Below are positions 1-7,005 of a stretch of 13,468 bases of DNA, in pieces. Below the pieces are notes generated by a model that saw nothing but the letters and a program-made list of their open reading frames with translations, was not told the DNA's origin and did not search any database. The position numbers and the translations under genes were made by a program. The stretch lies in NCBI GenBank assembly GCA_021786815.1, contig JAJYMR010000015.1, positions 1-13,468 on the forward strand, given 5' to 3'. Source of the stretch: Deltaproteobacteria bacterium. Its GTDB lineage: Bacteria > Desulfobacterota > Binatia > Binatales > Binataceae. The stretch's first letter is position 1. Each line of letters opens with the position of its first letter.

Positions 1-34
1 GAGTGCGTCGTAGCGCTGCTGATCGGTCGTGATG
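1..34. repeat. Left arm of a 34-base perfect inverted repeat, probable foldback chimera at the contig end
   Basis: Bases 1-34 are the exact reverse complement of bases 368-401, and the match stops at base 35. The partner arm lies inside the sulfatase gene and encodes its conserved metal-binding N-terminus (around TTDQQR), so the partner is the authentic copy. The copy here sits where the N-terminal codons of the DUF1330 gene should be, and it breaks that gene. Position at the very end of the window plus perfect identity points to a library or assembly foldback rather than a biological repeat. A true inversion breakpoint cannot be excluded. The last few bases (around GTGATG) may be shared by both sequences, which would be microhomology at the junction. 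Confidence 0.85.
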
Positions 35-328
35 GTCAACCTGCTCAAGTTCAAGCCGAACGGCGGCGCCCAGTCTTATGCGAAGTACGCTCAAGCGGTA
101 CTCAAGATGATCGAAGCGATGGGCGGCAAGGCAGTTTTTTCCGGGCAGGTTGAGGGCACAGTAATCGGCGACAGGACCTGGGACGCGATCCTGCTTGTTC
201 AATACCCGTCGCGAAAGGCGTTCCTCGACATGATCGCCGATCCGGAATACCAGAAGCATCACGTGCATCGCGAAGAGGCTCTGGTCGCCGCCGAACTCTA
301 CGCGACACACTCCGGCAGTATCGCATAA
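29..328 (+). CDS. DUF1330 family protein, 5'-truncated
   Basis: Small ferredoxin-like-fold (dimeric alpha/beta barrel type) protein of the DUF1330 family, whose biochemical role is not established. The visible part begins with MVNLLKFKP, which in family members is an internal first beta strand normally preceded by roughly 15-30 residues. It continues with the family-typical pattern of YAKYAQ, a G-x-x-x-x-F-S-G strand, WDAILLVQYPSRKAF and a C-terminal strand. The apparent GTG (29) or ATG (32) start is therefore unlikely to be native. An in-frame stop at 20-22 lies inside the foldback sequence 1-34, which has replaced the true 5' end. The stop codon (326-328) overlaps the SD of the sulfatase gene, so the two are probably translationally coupled and in one operon. 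Family assignment is fairly sure, function unknown. Confidence 0.8.
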   Translation: MMVNLLKFKPNGGAQSYAKYAQAVLKMIEAMGGKAVFSGQVEGTVIGDRTWDAILLVQYPSRKAFLDMIADPEYQKHHVHREEALVAAELYATHSGSIA

Positions 329-332
329 GGAG
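327..332 (+). promoter_or_regulatory. Shine-Dalgarno of the sulfatase gene, overlapping the DUF1330 stop
   Basis: AAGGAG shares two bases with the TAA stop of the upstream gene and lies 9 bases before the ATG at 342. This supports that start and suggests translational coupling. Confidence 0.7.
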
Positions 333-341
333 ACACAGGCA

Positions 342-1922
342 ATGAACACGCGCCGCAATATACTTTTCATCACGACCGATCAGCAGCGCTACGACGCACT
401 CGGATGCAACGGCAACCGGATCGCGCGCACGCCGTTCGCCGACCGGCTCGCCGCAAGCGGAATCAACTTCCGCCGCGCGCACAACCAGAACGTGGTATGC
501 ATGCCGGCGCGCTCGACGATGCTGACCGGGCAGTACGTACGCACCCACGGCGTATTCGCCAACGGCGTCGCACTCCCGCTCGACGCGCCGAGTATCGCCG
601 CACACCTGCATGACAAGGCCGGCTATCGCACCGCGCTGCTGGGCAAGGCGCACTTTGAACCGGCCTTCGACCTGACGCAGCGATGGCGCGAGAACACGAT
701 GGGGCGCAAGGGGGACGTCGGTCCCCTGCGCGGCTTCGAGCGCGCGGAGCTTGCGATGCACGGGCCGATGGGCGGATGGCATTACTCGGTCTGGCTGGCG
801 AGCAACTATCCAAACGAAATCAGCGGGTTCGCCGCGTTGCTCAGCGGCACGGGCGGCGGCGACACCGGCGCGCCGGAAACGAAATACAATCCCATCTCGC
901 GCGAGCATTACCACACCGATTGGGTCGCCGACCGGACTATCGCCTATCTCGATTCGCTCGCAGCCGAAGAGCCGTGGTTCGTCTGGATGAGTTTCCCCGA
1001 CCCGCATCATCCGTGGGATCCGCCCGGCGAGGAGGCGCGCCGGCGCATCAACTGGCGCGACCTCGACCTGCCGCCCGGCCATCCGGGCTCGCGCGAGAAA
1101 ATCGAGCGGATTCTGCGCGAGAAGCCGCGCCATTGGCTCGACTGGTACGAAGGGCGCTTCCGCAACCCCGAAGGCGGCCCCTTCAATTTCATTCCGTGCC
1201 AGATGACCGACGACCAGGTGCGCGAGGTCAACGCGATGGTCCACGTCGAAAACGAGCTTATCGACGAGGCCTGCGGACGCGTGCTCCAAAGAATCGCCGA
1301 GCGCGGATGGAACGAGCGCACCGACGTCTTCTTCACCACCGACCACGGAGAGCTGCAGGGCGACTTCGGCTTGCTCTACAAGGGCCCGTATCACGTGGAC
1401 GCGCTGATGCGCGTGCCGCTGATATGGCGCCCGGCGCCCTGCGCAGGTATCAGGCCCGCGGAAATCCACGAGCCGGTCGGGCATCTTGACCTCGCGCCGA
1501 CCTTCTGCGAAATCGCCGGCTTGCCGATTCCCGGCTGGGTGCAGGGCAAACCGCTTCCGGTCGCGCCCGGCTCGGGACGCGAGCGCATCATCACCGAATG
1601 GGACAGCCAGTTCGCGCAGGTCGGGATGCATATGCGCTCGGTCTATCGCGACGGTTTCCTGTGCACGGTTTACGAGAAGAGCACGCGCGACGAGGGCTTC
1701 AACCTCGAGCCGCTGGCGCAGGCCCGGCAGGTTCCGATGCCCGAGATCAGGTACGACGGCACCGAAGGCGAGCTTTACGACCTGCGCGAGGATCCGCTTC
1801 AGTGGCACAACCTCTGGAACGACAACGCTCGTCAAAAGCTCAAGTCGGATCTTATCGCCGACCTGTACGACCATCTGCCGCCGATGCGCGAGCCAAGACT
1901 CATGGTCGAGGCGCCGGTCTGA
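342..1922 (+). CDS. Type I sulfatase-like hydrolase (arylsulfatase/choline-sulfatase-like)
   Basis: Alkaline-phosphatase-superfamily enzyme expected to hydrolyse sulfate esters, or possibly phosphonate/phosphate monoesters. The substrate cannot be read from the sequence. The 526-residue length is normal for the family. Residues 7-15 (LFITTDQQR) carry the metal-binding Asp13-Gln14. The signature C-x-P-x-R is present as C53-M-P-A-R57 followed by STMLTGQ, so Cys53 is the residue that would be converted to formylglycine. Lys102 and His104 (GKAHF) and the distal metal site Asp334-His335 (TTDHGELQGD) are intact. No signal peptide is evident, so it looks cytoplasmic. No formylglycine-generating enzyme is encoded in the window. 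The gene is preceded by DUF1330 and followed after about 31 bases by a GST. Sulfatase fold is near certain; the preferred substrate is open. Confidence 0.93.
   Translation: MNTRRNILFITTDQQRYDALGCNGNRIARTPFADRLAASGINFRRAHNQNVVCMPARSTMLTGQYVRTHGVFANGVALPLDAPSIAAHLHDKAGYRTALLGKAHFEPAFDLTQRWRENTMGRKGDVGPLRGFERAELAMHGPMGGWHYSVWLASNYPNEISGFAALLSGTGGGDTGAPETKYNPISREHYHTDWVADRTIAYLDSLAAEEPWFVWMSFPDPHHPWDPPGEEARRRINWRDLDLPPGHPGSREKIERILREKPRHWLDWYEGRFRNPEGGPFNFIPCQMTDDQVREVNAMVHVENELIDEACGRVLQRIAERGWNERTDVFFTTDHGELQGDFGLLYKGPYHVDALMRVPLIWRPAPCAGIRPAEIHEPVGHLDLAPTFCEIAGLPIPGWVQGKPLPVAPGSGRERIITEWDSQFAQVGMHMRSVYRDGFLCTVYEKSTRDEGFNLEPLAQARQVPMPEIRYDGTEGELYDLREDPLQWHNLWNDNARQKLKSDLIADLYDHLPPMREPRLMVEAPV
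368..401. repeat. Right arm of the 34-base inverted repeat (authentic copy inside the sulfatase gene)
   Basis: This segment encodes sulfatase residues of about 10-20, including the metal-binding Asp13-Gln14. Its reverse complement reappears at bases 1-34. Because it lies in frame in a conserved enzyme region, it is the original and the left arm is the duplicate. Confidence 0.85.
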
Positions 1923-1953
1923 GCGTCGCGAACGGAGGGAGGATGCACACACG

Positions 1954-2988
1954 ATGAAGGAACTGAAGCTGGTCGGAGGCTACGGCTCGCCGTACTCGCG
2001 CAAGATGCGCGCGGTGCTGCGATACCGGCGCTTCCCGTTCCGATGGATCCTGCGCGGCTCGACCGAGGATGTGGGGATTCCGCCGGTCGCGGTCGCGCTG
2101 ATCCCGGTGCTCGTGTTTGCGGCTGCGGACGGCGCACCGGACGAAGCGATGATCGATTCCACCTTTCAGATTCGAATGCTCGAATCGATGTCCGGCGAGC
2201 GTTCACTGTTCGTACCCGACGCCGCGCTTCGCTTTCTCGACTCGCTCATCGAGGATTACGCCGACGAGTGGGTCACCAAGGCGATGTTCCATTACCGATG
2301 GAAGTACGCGCCCGACATCAGGAAGGCCTCCTACGTGCTCGCGCTCGATCGCAATCTCCATCTAAGCGGCGAAAAGCTGGAACACACCGCAAATATGTTC
2401 GCGGAGCGGCAAATCGCGCGGCTTTCGGTGGTCGGCTCGAACGATACGACCACGCCGATTATCGAGCAGGGCTATCGGCGTCTGCTCGGCCTGCTCGACG
2501 CGCATCTGGCCCGCGGCACTCCGTTTCTCGCCGGACGGCGTCCGGGTGTGGGCGATTTCGGGCTCTTCGGCCAGCTAAGCCAGCTCGTCCATTTCGATCC
2601 GACCCCGGCGGCATTAGCCGCCGAGACCGCGGCGCGCGTGGTCTCATGGGTGTCGTGGATGGACGATCTTTCCTGGCGTGACGCTCCCGCGGACGGATGG
2701 CTCTCGCGCGACGAAGCGCGGCGTACGCTGCGTCCGTTCATGGCCGAAATCGGACGCACCTACGTGTCGTTCCTGCTCGCCAACGCACGCGCGCTTGAAA
2801 GAGGAGCCGACGAGCTGAGATGCGAAATCGACGGCCATCGATGGGTGCAAAAGCCGTTTCCCTATCAGGGAAAATGCCTCAAATGGCTGCGCGAGGGCTA
2901 CTCGTCACTCGCCCAAAAGGATCGCGCGTTCGTTGACGAGCTTCTCTCCGGCACCGGCGCCGACGCGCTCTTTCTCGAGCGGCCATAG
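1954..2988 (+). CDS. Glutathione S-transferase-like protein with C-terminal extension
   Basis: Thioredoxin-fold N-terminal GST domain: strand KLVGGY followed by S12-P13-Y14-S15-RKMR, where a Ser or Tyr at the start of helix 1 normally activates glutathione. A cis-Pro strand (ALIPVLVF) and the Asp68-Ser69 pair (MIDSTFQI) match the gamma-glutamyl binding position. An all-helical GST C-domain follows, with the recognisable stretch GTPFLAGRRPGVGDFGLFGQ. At 344 residues the protein is longer than the usual 200-230. The extra part is an expanded middle plus about 95 residues after Trp249 that I do not recognise. ATG 1954 is chosen because GGAGGGAGG lies about 11 bases upstream and the GST fold starts at once; the open frame itself extends far upstream inside the sulfatase gene. 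Probably cotranscribed with the sulfatase. The substrate is unknown, and a thiol-conjugating or ether-cleaving role is only a guess. Confidence 0.85.
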   Translation: MKELKLVGGYGSPYSRKMRAVLRYRRFPFRWILRGSTEDVGIPPVAVALIPVLVFAAADGAPDEAMIDSTFQIRMLESMSGERSLFVPDAALRFLDSLIEDYADEWVTKAMFHYRWKYAPDIRKASYVLALDRNLHLSGEKLEHTANMFAERQIARLSVVGSNDTTTPIIEQGYRRLLGLLDAHLARGTPFLAGRRPGVGDFGLFGQLSQLVHFDPTPAALAAETAARVVSWVSWMDDLSWRDAPADGWLSRDEARRTLRPFMAEIGRTYVSFLLANARALERGADELRCEIDGHRWVQKPFPYQGKCLKWLREGYSSLAQKDRAFVDELLSGTGADALFLERP

Positions 2989-3034
2989 CCTTGGGCCCGC
3001 CGCTGCGGCCTAGCGGGCGCGTGCGCCGCGCGAT

Positions 3035-3063
3035 TTGGCCTGTCGCCGAGCAGACTCTAGAAT
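3035..3063 (+). promoter_or_regulatory. Sigma70-like promoter of the STT3-like membrane protein gene
   Basis: A -35 box TTGGCC (3035-3040, 4 of 6 to consensus) and a -10 box TAGAAT (3058-3063, 5 of 6) are separated by exactly 17 bases. Predicted transcription start is near 3070, giving a leader of about 114 bases before the ATG at 3184. The site lies in the longest gene-free gap of the window (2989-3183). It was read by eye and not tested. Confidence 0.5.
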
Positions 3064-3104
3064 TGAAGCGAGAAAAGCGCCGATGCGCATCGATCGCTTC
3101 CAAT
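3062..3104. repeat. Nested inverted repeat over the predicted transcription start
   Basis: Outer arms 3062-3071 (ATTGAAGCGA) and 3094-3104 (TCGCTTCCAAT) pair over 10 base pairs with a single bulged base. Inside them lies a perfect 12-base palindrome, CGATGCGCATCG, at 3081-3092. The element begins at the last two bases of the -10 box and covers the predicted start, a classic operator position. It could also fold in the RNA leader. No coding frame explains it. Confidence 0.5.
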
Positions 3105-3183
3105 CCGCGGGAGAGAGCCCTTTGCGCAGGGTGCCTGTTCGCTCGTCCGCGTGCCGCGAACTTCTGGCCTCTCGGAGAACCGG

Positions 3184-5094
3184 ATGGCAACCAGCGCCGA
3201 GGCGCTAAGCGTCGTCGAGCGTTTGCACGAGGCTCCCGCGCCGGCGCCGGGAGTCGAACCCCTGGAGAGCCACGCGCGATGGGTCGCGGCGGCAATCTTC
3301 GGGGTCAACTTCGTTTTGCTCGCCGCGTCGCTCGGCGACTACCGGGTGACGATCGACTCCGGCTATCACATCTCGCTCGCCGAGTGGTACGCGCATCACG
3401 GCCTGGCCTGGTGGGATCATATCAACTACGGCCCGGGCGGACGGCCGAACCTGCAAGGCCCCGCCCTGCATATGGCGCTCGCGGTCCTCGGCAGCGTCTT
3501 CGGCGGGCGACCGCAGGATTTCATCCTGGCCAACGCGACTCTTGCAGTCGCGCAATGGTGCGCGGCGATTGGAACGGCCTTTTACTTCGCGCGCAGGCTC
3601 GGAGGCGACGTGGCCGCGATGTTCGCGGTCGCGATGCTCGCGGGAAGCGGTTTCTCGTCGGCTTCATTTTATGTCGGCGTGCCATCGGGATGGGTCTTCA
3701 TCGCGGTTCCGTGGGCGCTCTACTTTTTCCTGAACGACAGGCTTGTCCCCGCAACGCTGATAACCGCGGTCGGTTGTTACACCCATCTGGGCGGATTTCT
3801 CACCGCGCCGCTCGCGCTTCTGATCGCGGCGGCGATGGAAGGGCGATGGCGCGCGCTGGCGAAGGTCGGGCTCGCGACCGCGCTGCTCACCCTGCCCTAC
3901 TCCATCCACTTTCTCGCCAATCTCTCGTGGTACCGCGGCAGGCATGCGCCCGAGTCGCTCCGGTTCGACCCGCTGATAATGCTGCTCGGCGTCGCAGGGT
4001 TTTTCTGGATAGCGAGCCAAAGCCGCGTCGACACGTTTCTCATCGCGTGGGGCGCGGGACCGTTCGCGTGGCTTTTGCAGGACTTCCATCGCTTCATCCT
4101 GCAGTCGTCGATCGCCGCCGCAGTCCTCGGCGCGCTGTTGCTGACGCATCTGATGGGACGGATTACGCGCAAGCGGGCGCGCGCCGCCTTCGCCTGGGGG
4201 ATGGTCACGCTGGCGACGGTGTTCCCGCTTTCGATACCGAGCCTGGCCGGGGAGATCTCGTGGGACGCGGGGATTCGCTATCCGCGAATGTTGAACTGGG
4301 ATGAAGCGCGCAGGCTCGCGGCGATTATCAAGGCCAACCATCTCAACAACCGGCTGCTCGCCACGTACCAGTTGTCGCTCGGACCCGCGATCGCGGTTTT
4401 CACTCCGGTCACGGTCGAAAAAGGCCACTGGGTCGAGGTCCAGCCGCTTCATGATCCGGCCGACTACATATCGGCGGGCGCCAAGACCTACGTCGTGCCG
4501 CTTGCGCCGGATGACCCGATACTTGCGAACTTCGCGCGCCAGGGGCTGGTCACGGTGTACGGCGGCACGTCCGACACCGCGGTCGTCACGCTCAAAGCCA
4601 GCGCCGTCCCCGCGCGGGCGCGCGCTGCGTTCGTCGCGATCGTCTCGCGGGACGCCGAATGGCTCTCGCAGTGCGCAATCGACAACGGTACGCCGCCGTT
4701 TTCGGACCTGATGAGCCTGATGACGGCGGGTGGACGCGCGGCGTATCGCCACCGTCTCGCGGCACAGCGTTTTCATGCGGGCAGGATGGAGGTCGCGGCG
4801 CTGATCTACGCCTACGCGCTCGAACCGGCACAACCGGCCGAGGCCAGAAGGCTCAGGCAGGCTGCGATGAAGTTTGGAAGGCTCGCAAGCTATCTGAGCG
4901 ACGCGGACCCGCTTGGCAGGATAAGCGCCGCGCGCCACGCCGAATTCCGGCGCGACATGGACACGCTAGCGATCGCGCTAATCGACCATCCGGGCGACCC
5001 GCTCGCCGCGCGCGACGTGCGCTCGGCGATGCGGCGCGTGTTCGGCGATTACCTCGCCCGCGCGGGTCAGACCGGGCGGAGCATGTCGGCGTAG
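3184..5094 (+). CDS. Polytopic membrane protein, STT3/GT-C glycosyltransferase-like
   Basis: A 636-residue protein with about ten hydrophobic segments in residues 30-360 and a soluble C-terminal half from about 370. After the first membrane segment comes a loop with Asp58-Ser-Gly-Tyr-His62, then EWYAHHG and WWDHINYGPGGRP (76-88). This resembles the first external loop of STT3 and PMT-type GT-C glycosyltransferases, where an acidic residue and a D-x-x-x-H-like pattern bind metal and the lipid-linked sugar. I therefore infer a membrane glycosyltransferase using a polyprenyl-phosphate sugar. No WWDYG-like signature is visible in the C-terminal part, so oligosaccharyltransferase activity is not supported. 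ATG 3184 is preferred over GTG 3151 because GGAGA lies 5 bases upstream of it. The last 28 bases overlap the convergent CYTH gene. It stands alone, with no polysaccharide genes nearby. Confidence 0.6.
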   Translation: MATSAEALSVVERLHEAPAPAPGVEPLESHARWVAAAIFGVNFVLLAASLGDYRVTIDSGYHISLAEWYAHHGLAWWDHINYGPGGRPNLQGPALHMALAVLGSVFGGRPQDFILANATLAVAQWCAAIGTAFYFARRLGGDVAAMFAVAMLAGSGFSSASFYVGVPSGWVFIAVPWALYFFLNDRLVPATLITAVGCYTHLGGFLTAPLALLIAAAMEGRWRALAKVGLATALLTLPYSIHFLANLSWYRGRHAPESLRFDPLIMLLGVAGFFWIASQSRVDTFLIAWGAGPFAWLLQDFHRFILQSSIAAAVLGALLLTHLMGRITRKRARAAFAWGMVTLATVFPLSIPSLAGEISWDAGIRYPRMLNWDEARRLAAIIKANHLNNRLLATYQLSLGPAIAVFTPVTVEKGHWVEVQPLHDPADYISAGAKTYVVPLAPDDPILANFARQGLVTVYGGTSDTAVVTLKASAVPARARAAFVAIVSRDAEWLSQCAIDNGTPPFSDLMSLMTAGGRAAYRHRLAAQRFHAGRMEVAALIYAYALEPAQPAEARRLRQAAMKFGRLASYLSDADPLGRISAARHAEFRRDMDTLAIALIDHPGDPLAARDVRSAMRRVFGDYLARAGQTGRSMSA

Positions 5095-5573
5095 GAAACG
5101 CCGATTAGATTGGTGCGCCGCACTTCGAGCGCGGCGAGCAGGTCGTCCACGTCGGCGCGGCTCCTTTCGCCGTCAGCGCCCTGGTCCAGCACCGCCTCGA
5201 TTTCGCCGAACGCGCCGAGCCCATCAACGCTGTCCAGATGGAGCCGCACGTTGGCCTTCGTCAGGAGCGTGCGCTCCTTGCGCACTTCGGCGAGAACTCC
5301 GAGCGCGGCGGTGAGAATCGCGCGCATCGCCTCGGGATCCTCGATCGGCATGATTTCGTAACTGGAAAGTTTGAGGTCGTCGCTCGCGCGGCGGTCGAGA
5401 TCGATCAGGCAGGCGCCCGATTCATCCTCGCGCAGCTTGAGCTTGCCGCGCGGCACCCGGAAAAACGTGTCGCGCTGGCGCAACGCGGCCTTGAAATCGT
5501 AACCGAGCGATTCGGCCTTCCCGCGCGCCTTCGCGAGGTCGGAAAGCTTGAACTTCGCCTCAAGGTTTTGCAC
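5067..5573 (-). CDS. CYTH-domain protein (class IV adenylate cyclase-like / triphosphate-binding)
   Basis: A 168-residue single CYTH (triphosphate tunnel metalloenzyme) domain. The N-terminal strand NLEAKFK carries Glu5 and Lys7 of the E-x-E-x-K signature, with Asn in place of the first Glu, as in many CyaB-like proteins. Further tunnel residues are visible: RDTFFRVPRGKLKLRE (33-48), SSYEI, KANVRLHLDSVDGLG and EIEAVL. These match the class IV cyclase subgroup, but CYTH proteins also include thiamine-triphosphatases and tripolyphosphatases, so cAMP synthesis is not proven. The start is a GTG at 5573 with a strong GGGAGG-AGGAG just upstream. It lies 19 bases after the NDH-2-like gene on the same strand, so they are probably cotranscribed. 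Its stop lies inside the 3' end of the convergent membrane protein gene (28-base overlap). Confidence 0.85.
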   Translation of the reverse strand: MQNLEAKFKLSDLAKARGKAESLGYDFKAALRQRDTFFRVPRGKLKLREDESGACLIDLDRRASDDLKLSSYEIMPIEDPEAMRAILTAALGVLAEVRKERTLLTKANVRLHLDSVDGLGAFGEIEAVLDQGADGERSRADVDDLLAALEVRRTNLIGVSYADMLRPV

Positions 5574-5592
5574 CGCTCCTCCTCCCTGCGTC

Positions 5593-6957
5593 TCATCGCC
5601 TGAGCTGCTCCTGCCCGGGAGCCGGTTCGGCCGACTCGCGGCTTTCTGGCGCGGCCAGCAGGTCGTGCAGGCTCCCGGTTATAAGGCGCGCGCCGCGCTG
5701 GTAGGTCAGATAGGCCCACGCCCATTCGAACATAACGATCATCCGATTGCGGAAGCCGATCAAATAGGCGATGTGCACCAGCGACCAGACCACCCACGCG
5801 ATAAACCCGCTCAGCTTGAACCCCGCTATCTCGGCGACCGCGAAAGCCCGCCCCACCGTCGCCATCGTGCCCTTGTCCACGTAATGAAACGGGATCCTGG
5901 CCTTGCCCTCCAGCGTGCGCTCGATGTTGCGCGCGGCATGCCGGCCCTCCTGTATCGCAACCGGCGCCAGTCCCGGCAGCGCAACGCCTTTTTCGTCCAT
6001 GCACGCGGCAAGGTCGCCGACCACGAACAGCTCGGGATGCCCTGGCACGCTGAGATCAGGCTCGACTTTGACCCTACCGGCGCGGTCCAGTTCGACGCCG
6101 AGAAGCCGAGCGAGCCCCGACGCCCTGATACCCGCGGCCCACACCACCGTGCGCGCTTCGATCGTGCCCCCCGCGGTGCGGACCATCCCCGGTTCGACCG
6201 CCTGCACGGGAGTGTTGACCATCACTTCAACGCCGAATCGTTCGAGCTCGTGGCGGGCCTTGTCGGCAAGACTTTCGTCGAACGCGGGCAGGATTCTCGG
6301 ACCGGCCTCGATCAGGACAATGCGCGCCTCGCGCGGGTCGATCCGATGGAAGTCGCTCACGATCACTTTGCGTGAGATCTCGGAGATCGCGCCCGCCATC
6401 TCGACGCCGGTTGGTCCGCCGCCGATCACCACGAACGTGAGCAGCGCGTGGCGCGCCTGCGGCTCCGTCTCGCGCTCGGCAAGCTCGAAGGCGAACAGGA
6501 TCCGCCGGCGAATCTCGAGCGCGTCATCCAGGCTCTTAAGCCCCGGCGCATTGCGCGCCCATTCGTCATGGCCAAAGTACGAGGTGTCGGCTCCGGGCGC
6601 CAGGATCAGGAAGTCGTAGCTTATCGGGCCGTGGGTGGTGGCGACTTCGCGCGCTTCGAGGTCGAGCGAAGTGACCTCGTCGAGCAGCACCTGCACATTA
6701 CGCCCGCCCAGGACCGAGCGTATCGGATAGGCGATATTGGCGGGCGATAGACCCGCGGTCGCGACCTGGTAGAGCAGCGGCTGGAACAGGTGATGGTTGC
6801 GGCGGTCGATTACGGTCACCGACGCCCGCGCGCGCTTGAGCGCCCGCGCCGCGGAAAGCCCGCCGAATCCGGCGCCGACGATAACCACGCGCGGAATGCG
6901 CTCGGGATTCGCAATCCCGGGATCGGGACCCTGGCTTTCGGCTTGCCCATCCGGCAT
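5593..6957 (-). CDS. NAD(P)/FAD-dependent oxidoreductase, type II NADH:quinone oxidoreductase (NDH-2)-like
   Basis: Single-subunit, non-proton-pumping NADH dehydrogenase family, passing electrons from NADH through FAD to membrane quinone. With the start at 6957 it has 454 residues. The FAD Rossmann motif GAGFGG is at 28-33 and the NADH motif I-GGGPTG at 178-184. VVGDLAA is the second FAD contact, and APVAIQEGRHAARNI corresponds to the quinone-site helix. The C-terminus (FIAWVVWSLVHIAYLIGF, then MIVMFEWAWAYL) forms the amphipathic or membrane anchor typical of the family. The open frame reaches a TTG at 7083, and ATG 7008 is a second option. Those give an Arg-rich extension outside the fold and overlap or crowd the divergent gene, so 6957 is preferred. 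It has no obvious SD, but a possible pseudoknot lies just upstream. Confidence 0.88.
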   Translation of the reverse strand: MPDGQAESQGPDPGIANPERIPRVVIVGAGFGGLSAARALKRARASVTVIDRRNHHLFQPLLYQVATAGLSPANIAYPIRSVLGGRNVQVLLDEVTSLDLEAREVATTHGPISYDFLILAPGADTSYFGHDEWARNAPGLKSLDDALEIRRRILFAFELAERETEPQARHALLTFVVIGGGPTGVEMAGAISEISRKVIVSDFHRIDPREARIVLIEAGPRILPAFDESLADKARHELERFGVEVMVNTPVQAVEPGMVRTAGGTIEARTVVWAAGIRASGLARLLGVELDRAGRVKVEPDLSVPGHPELFVVGDLAACMDEKGVALPGLAPVAIQEGRHAARNIERTLEGKARIPFHYVDKGTMATVGRAFAVAEIAGFKLSGFIAWVVWSLVHIAYLIGFRNRMIVMFEWAWAYLTYQRGARLITGSLHDLLAAPESRESAEPAPGQEQLRR

Positions 6958-6963
6958 CGGGAG

Positions 6964-7005
6964 CAACCGCTTTCGCCGTTCGCACGGTTGGCGCGGGCGA
7001 ACGGC
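6964..7005 (-). promoter_or_regulatory. Interleaved inverted repeats, possible H-type pseudoknot in the NDH-2 leader
   Basis: Read on the minus strand: GCCGUUCGC (7005-6997), 6 bases, CAACCG (6990-6985), 1 base, GCGAACGGC (6983-6975), GAAAG, CGGUUG (6969-6964), 6 bases, then the ATG at 6957. Arms 1 and 3 pair over 9 bp and arms 2 and 4 over 6 bp, which is pseudoknot order. The third loop, GAAAG, is purine-rich, as is common in pseudoknots, but 5 nt is short to span a 9-bp stem. If translation starts at 7008 instead, this would be coding. DNA operator use of the 9-bp dyad is an alternative. Confidence 0.4.

Noticed and set aside
102..1952. A 616-codon open frame on the minus strand opposite the sulfatase
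   Set aside because: It is a shadow of GC-rich codons. Its translation is Arg/Ala/His-rich without any fold signal, while the plus strand carries an intact sulfatase active site.
2995..3018. GCCCGC / GCGGGC inverted repeat just after the GST stop, as a terminator
   Set aside because: The stem is only 6 bp with a 12-base spacer and there is no U-tract, so intrinsic termination is not supported.
2991..4304. Long plus-strand frame starting in the gap before the STT3-like gene
   Set aside because: It runs out of frame through the membrane protein gene and gives an Arg-rich, unfoldable product.
3664..4938. 424-codon minus-strand frame opposite the STT3-like gene
   Set aside because: Arg/Asp/Gln-rich shadow translation with no recognisable domain. 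The plus strand encodes regular hydrophobic helices.
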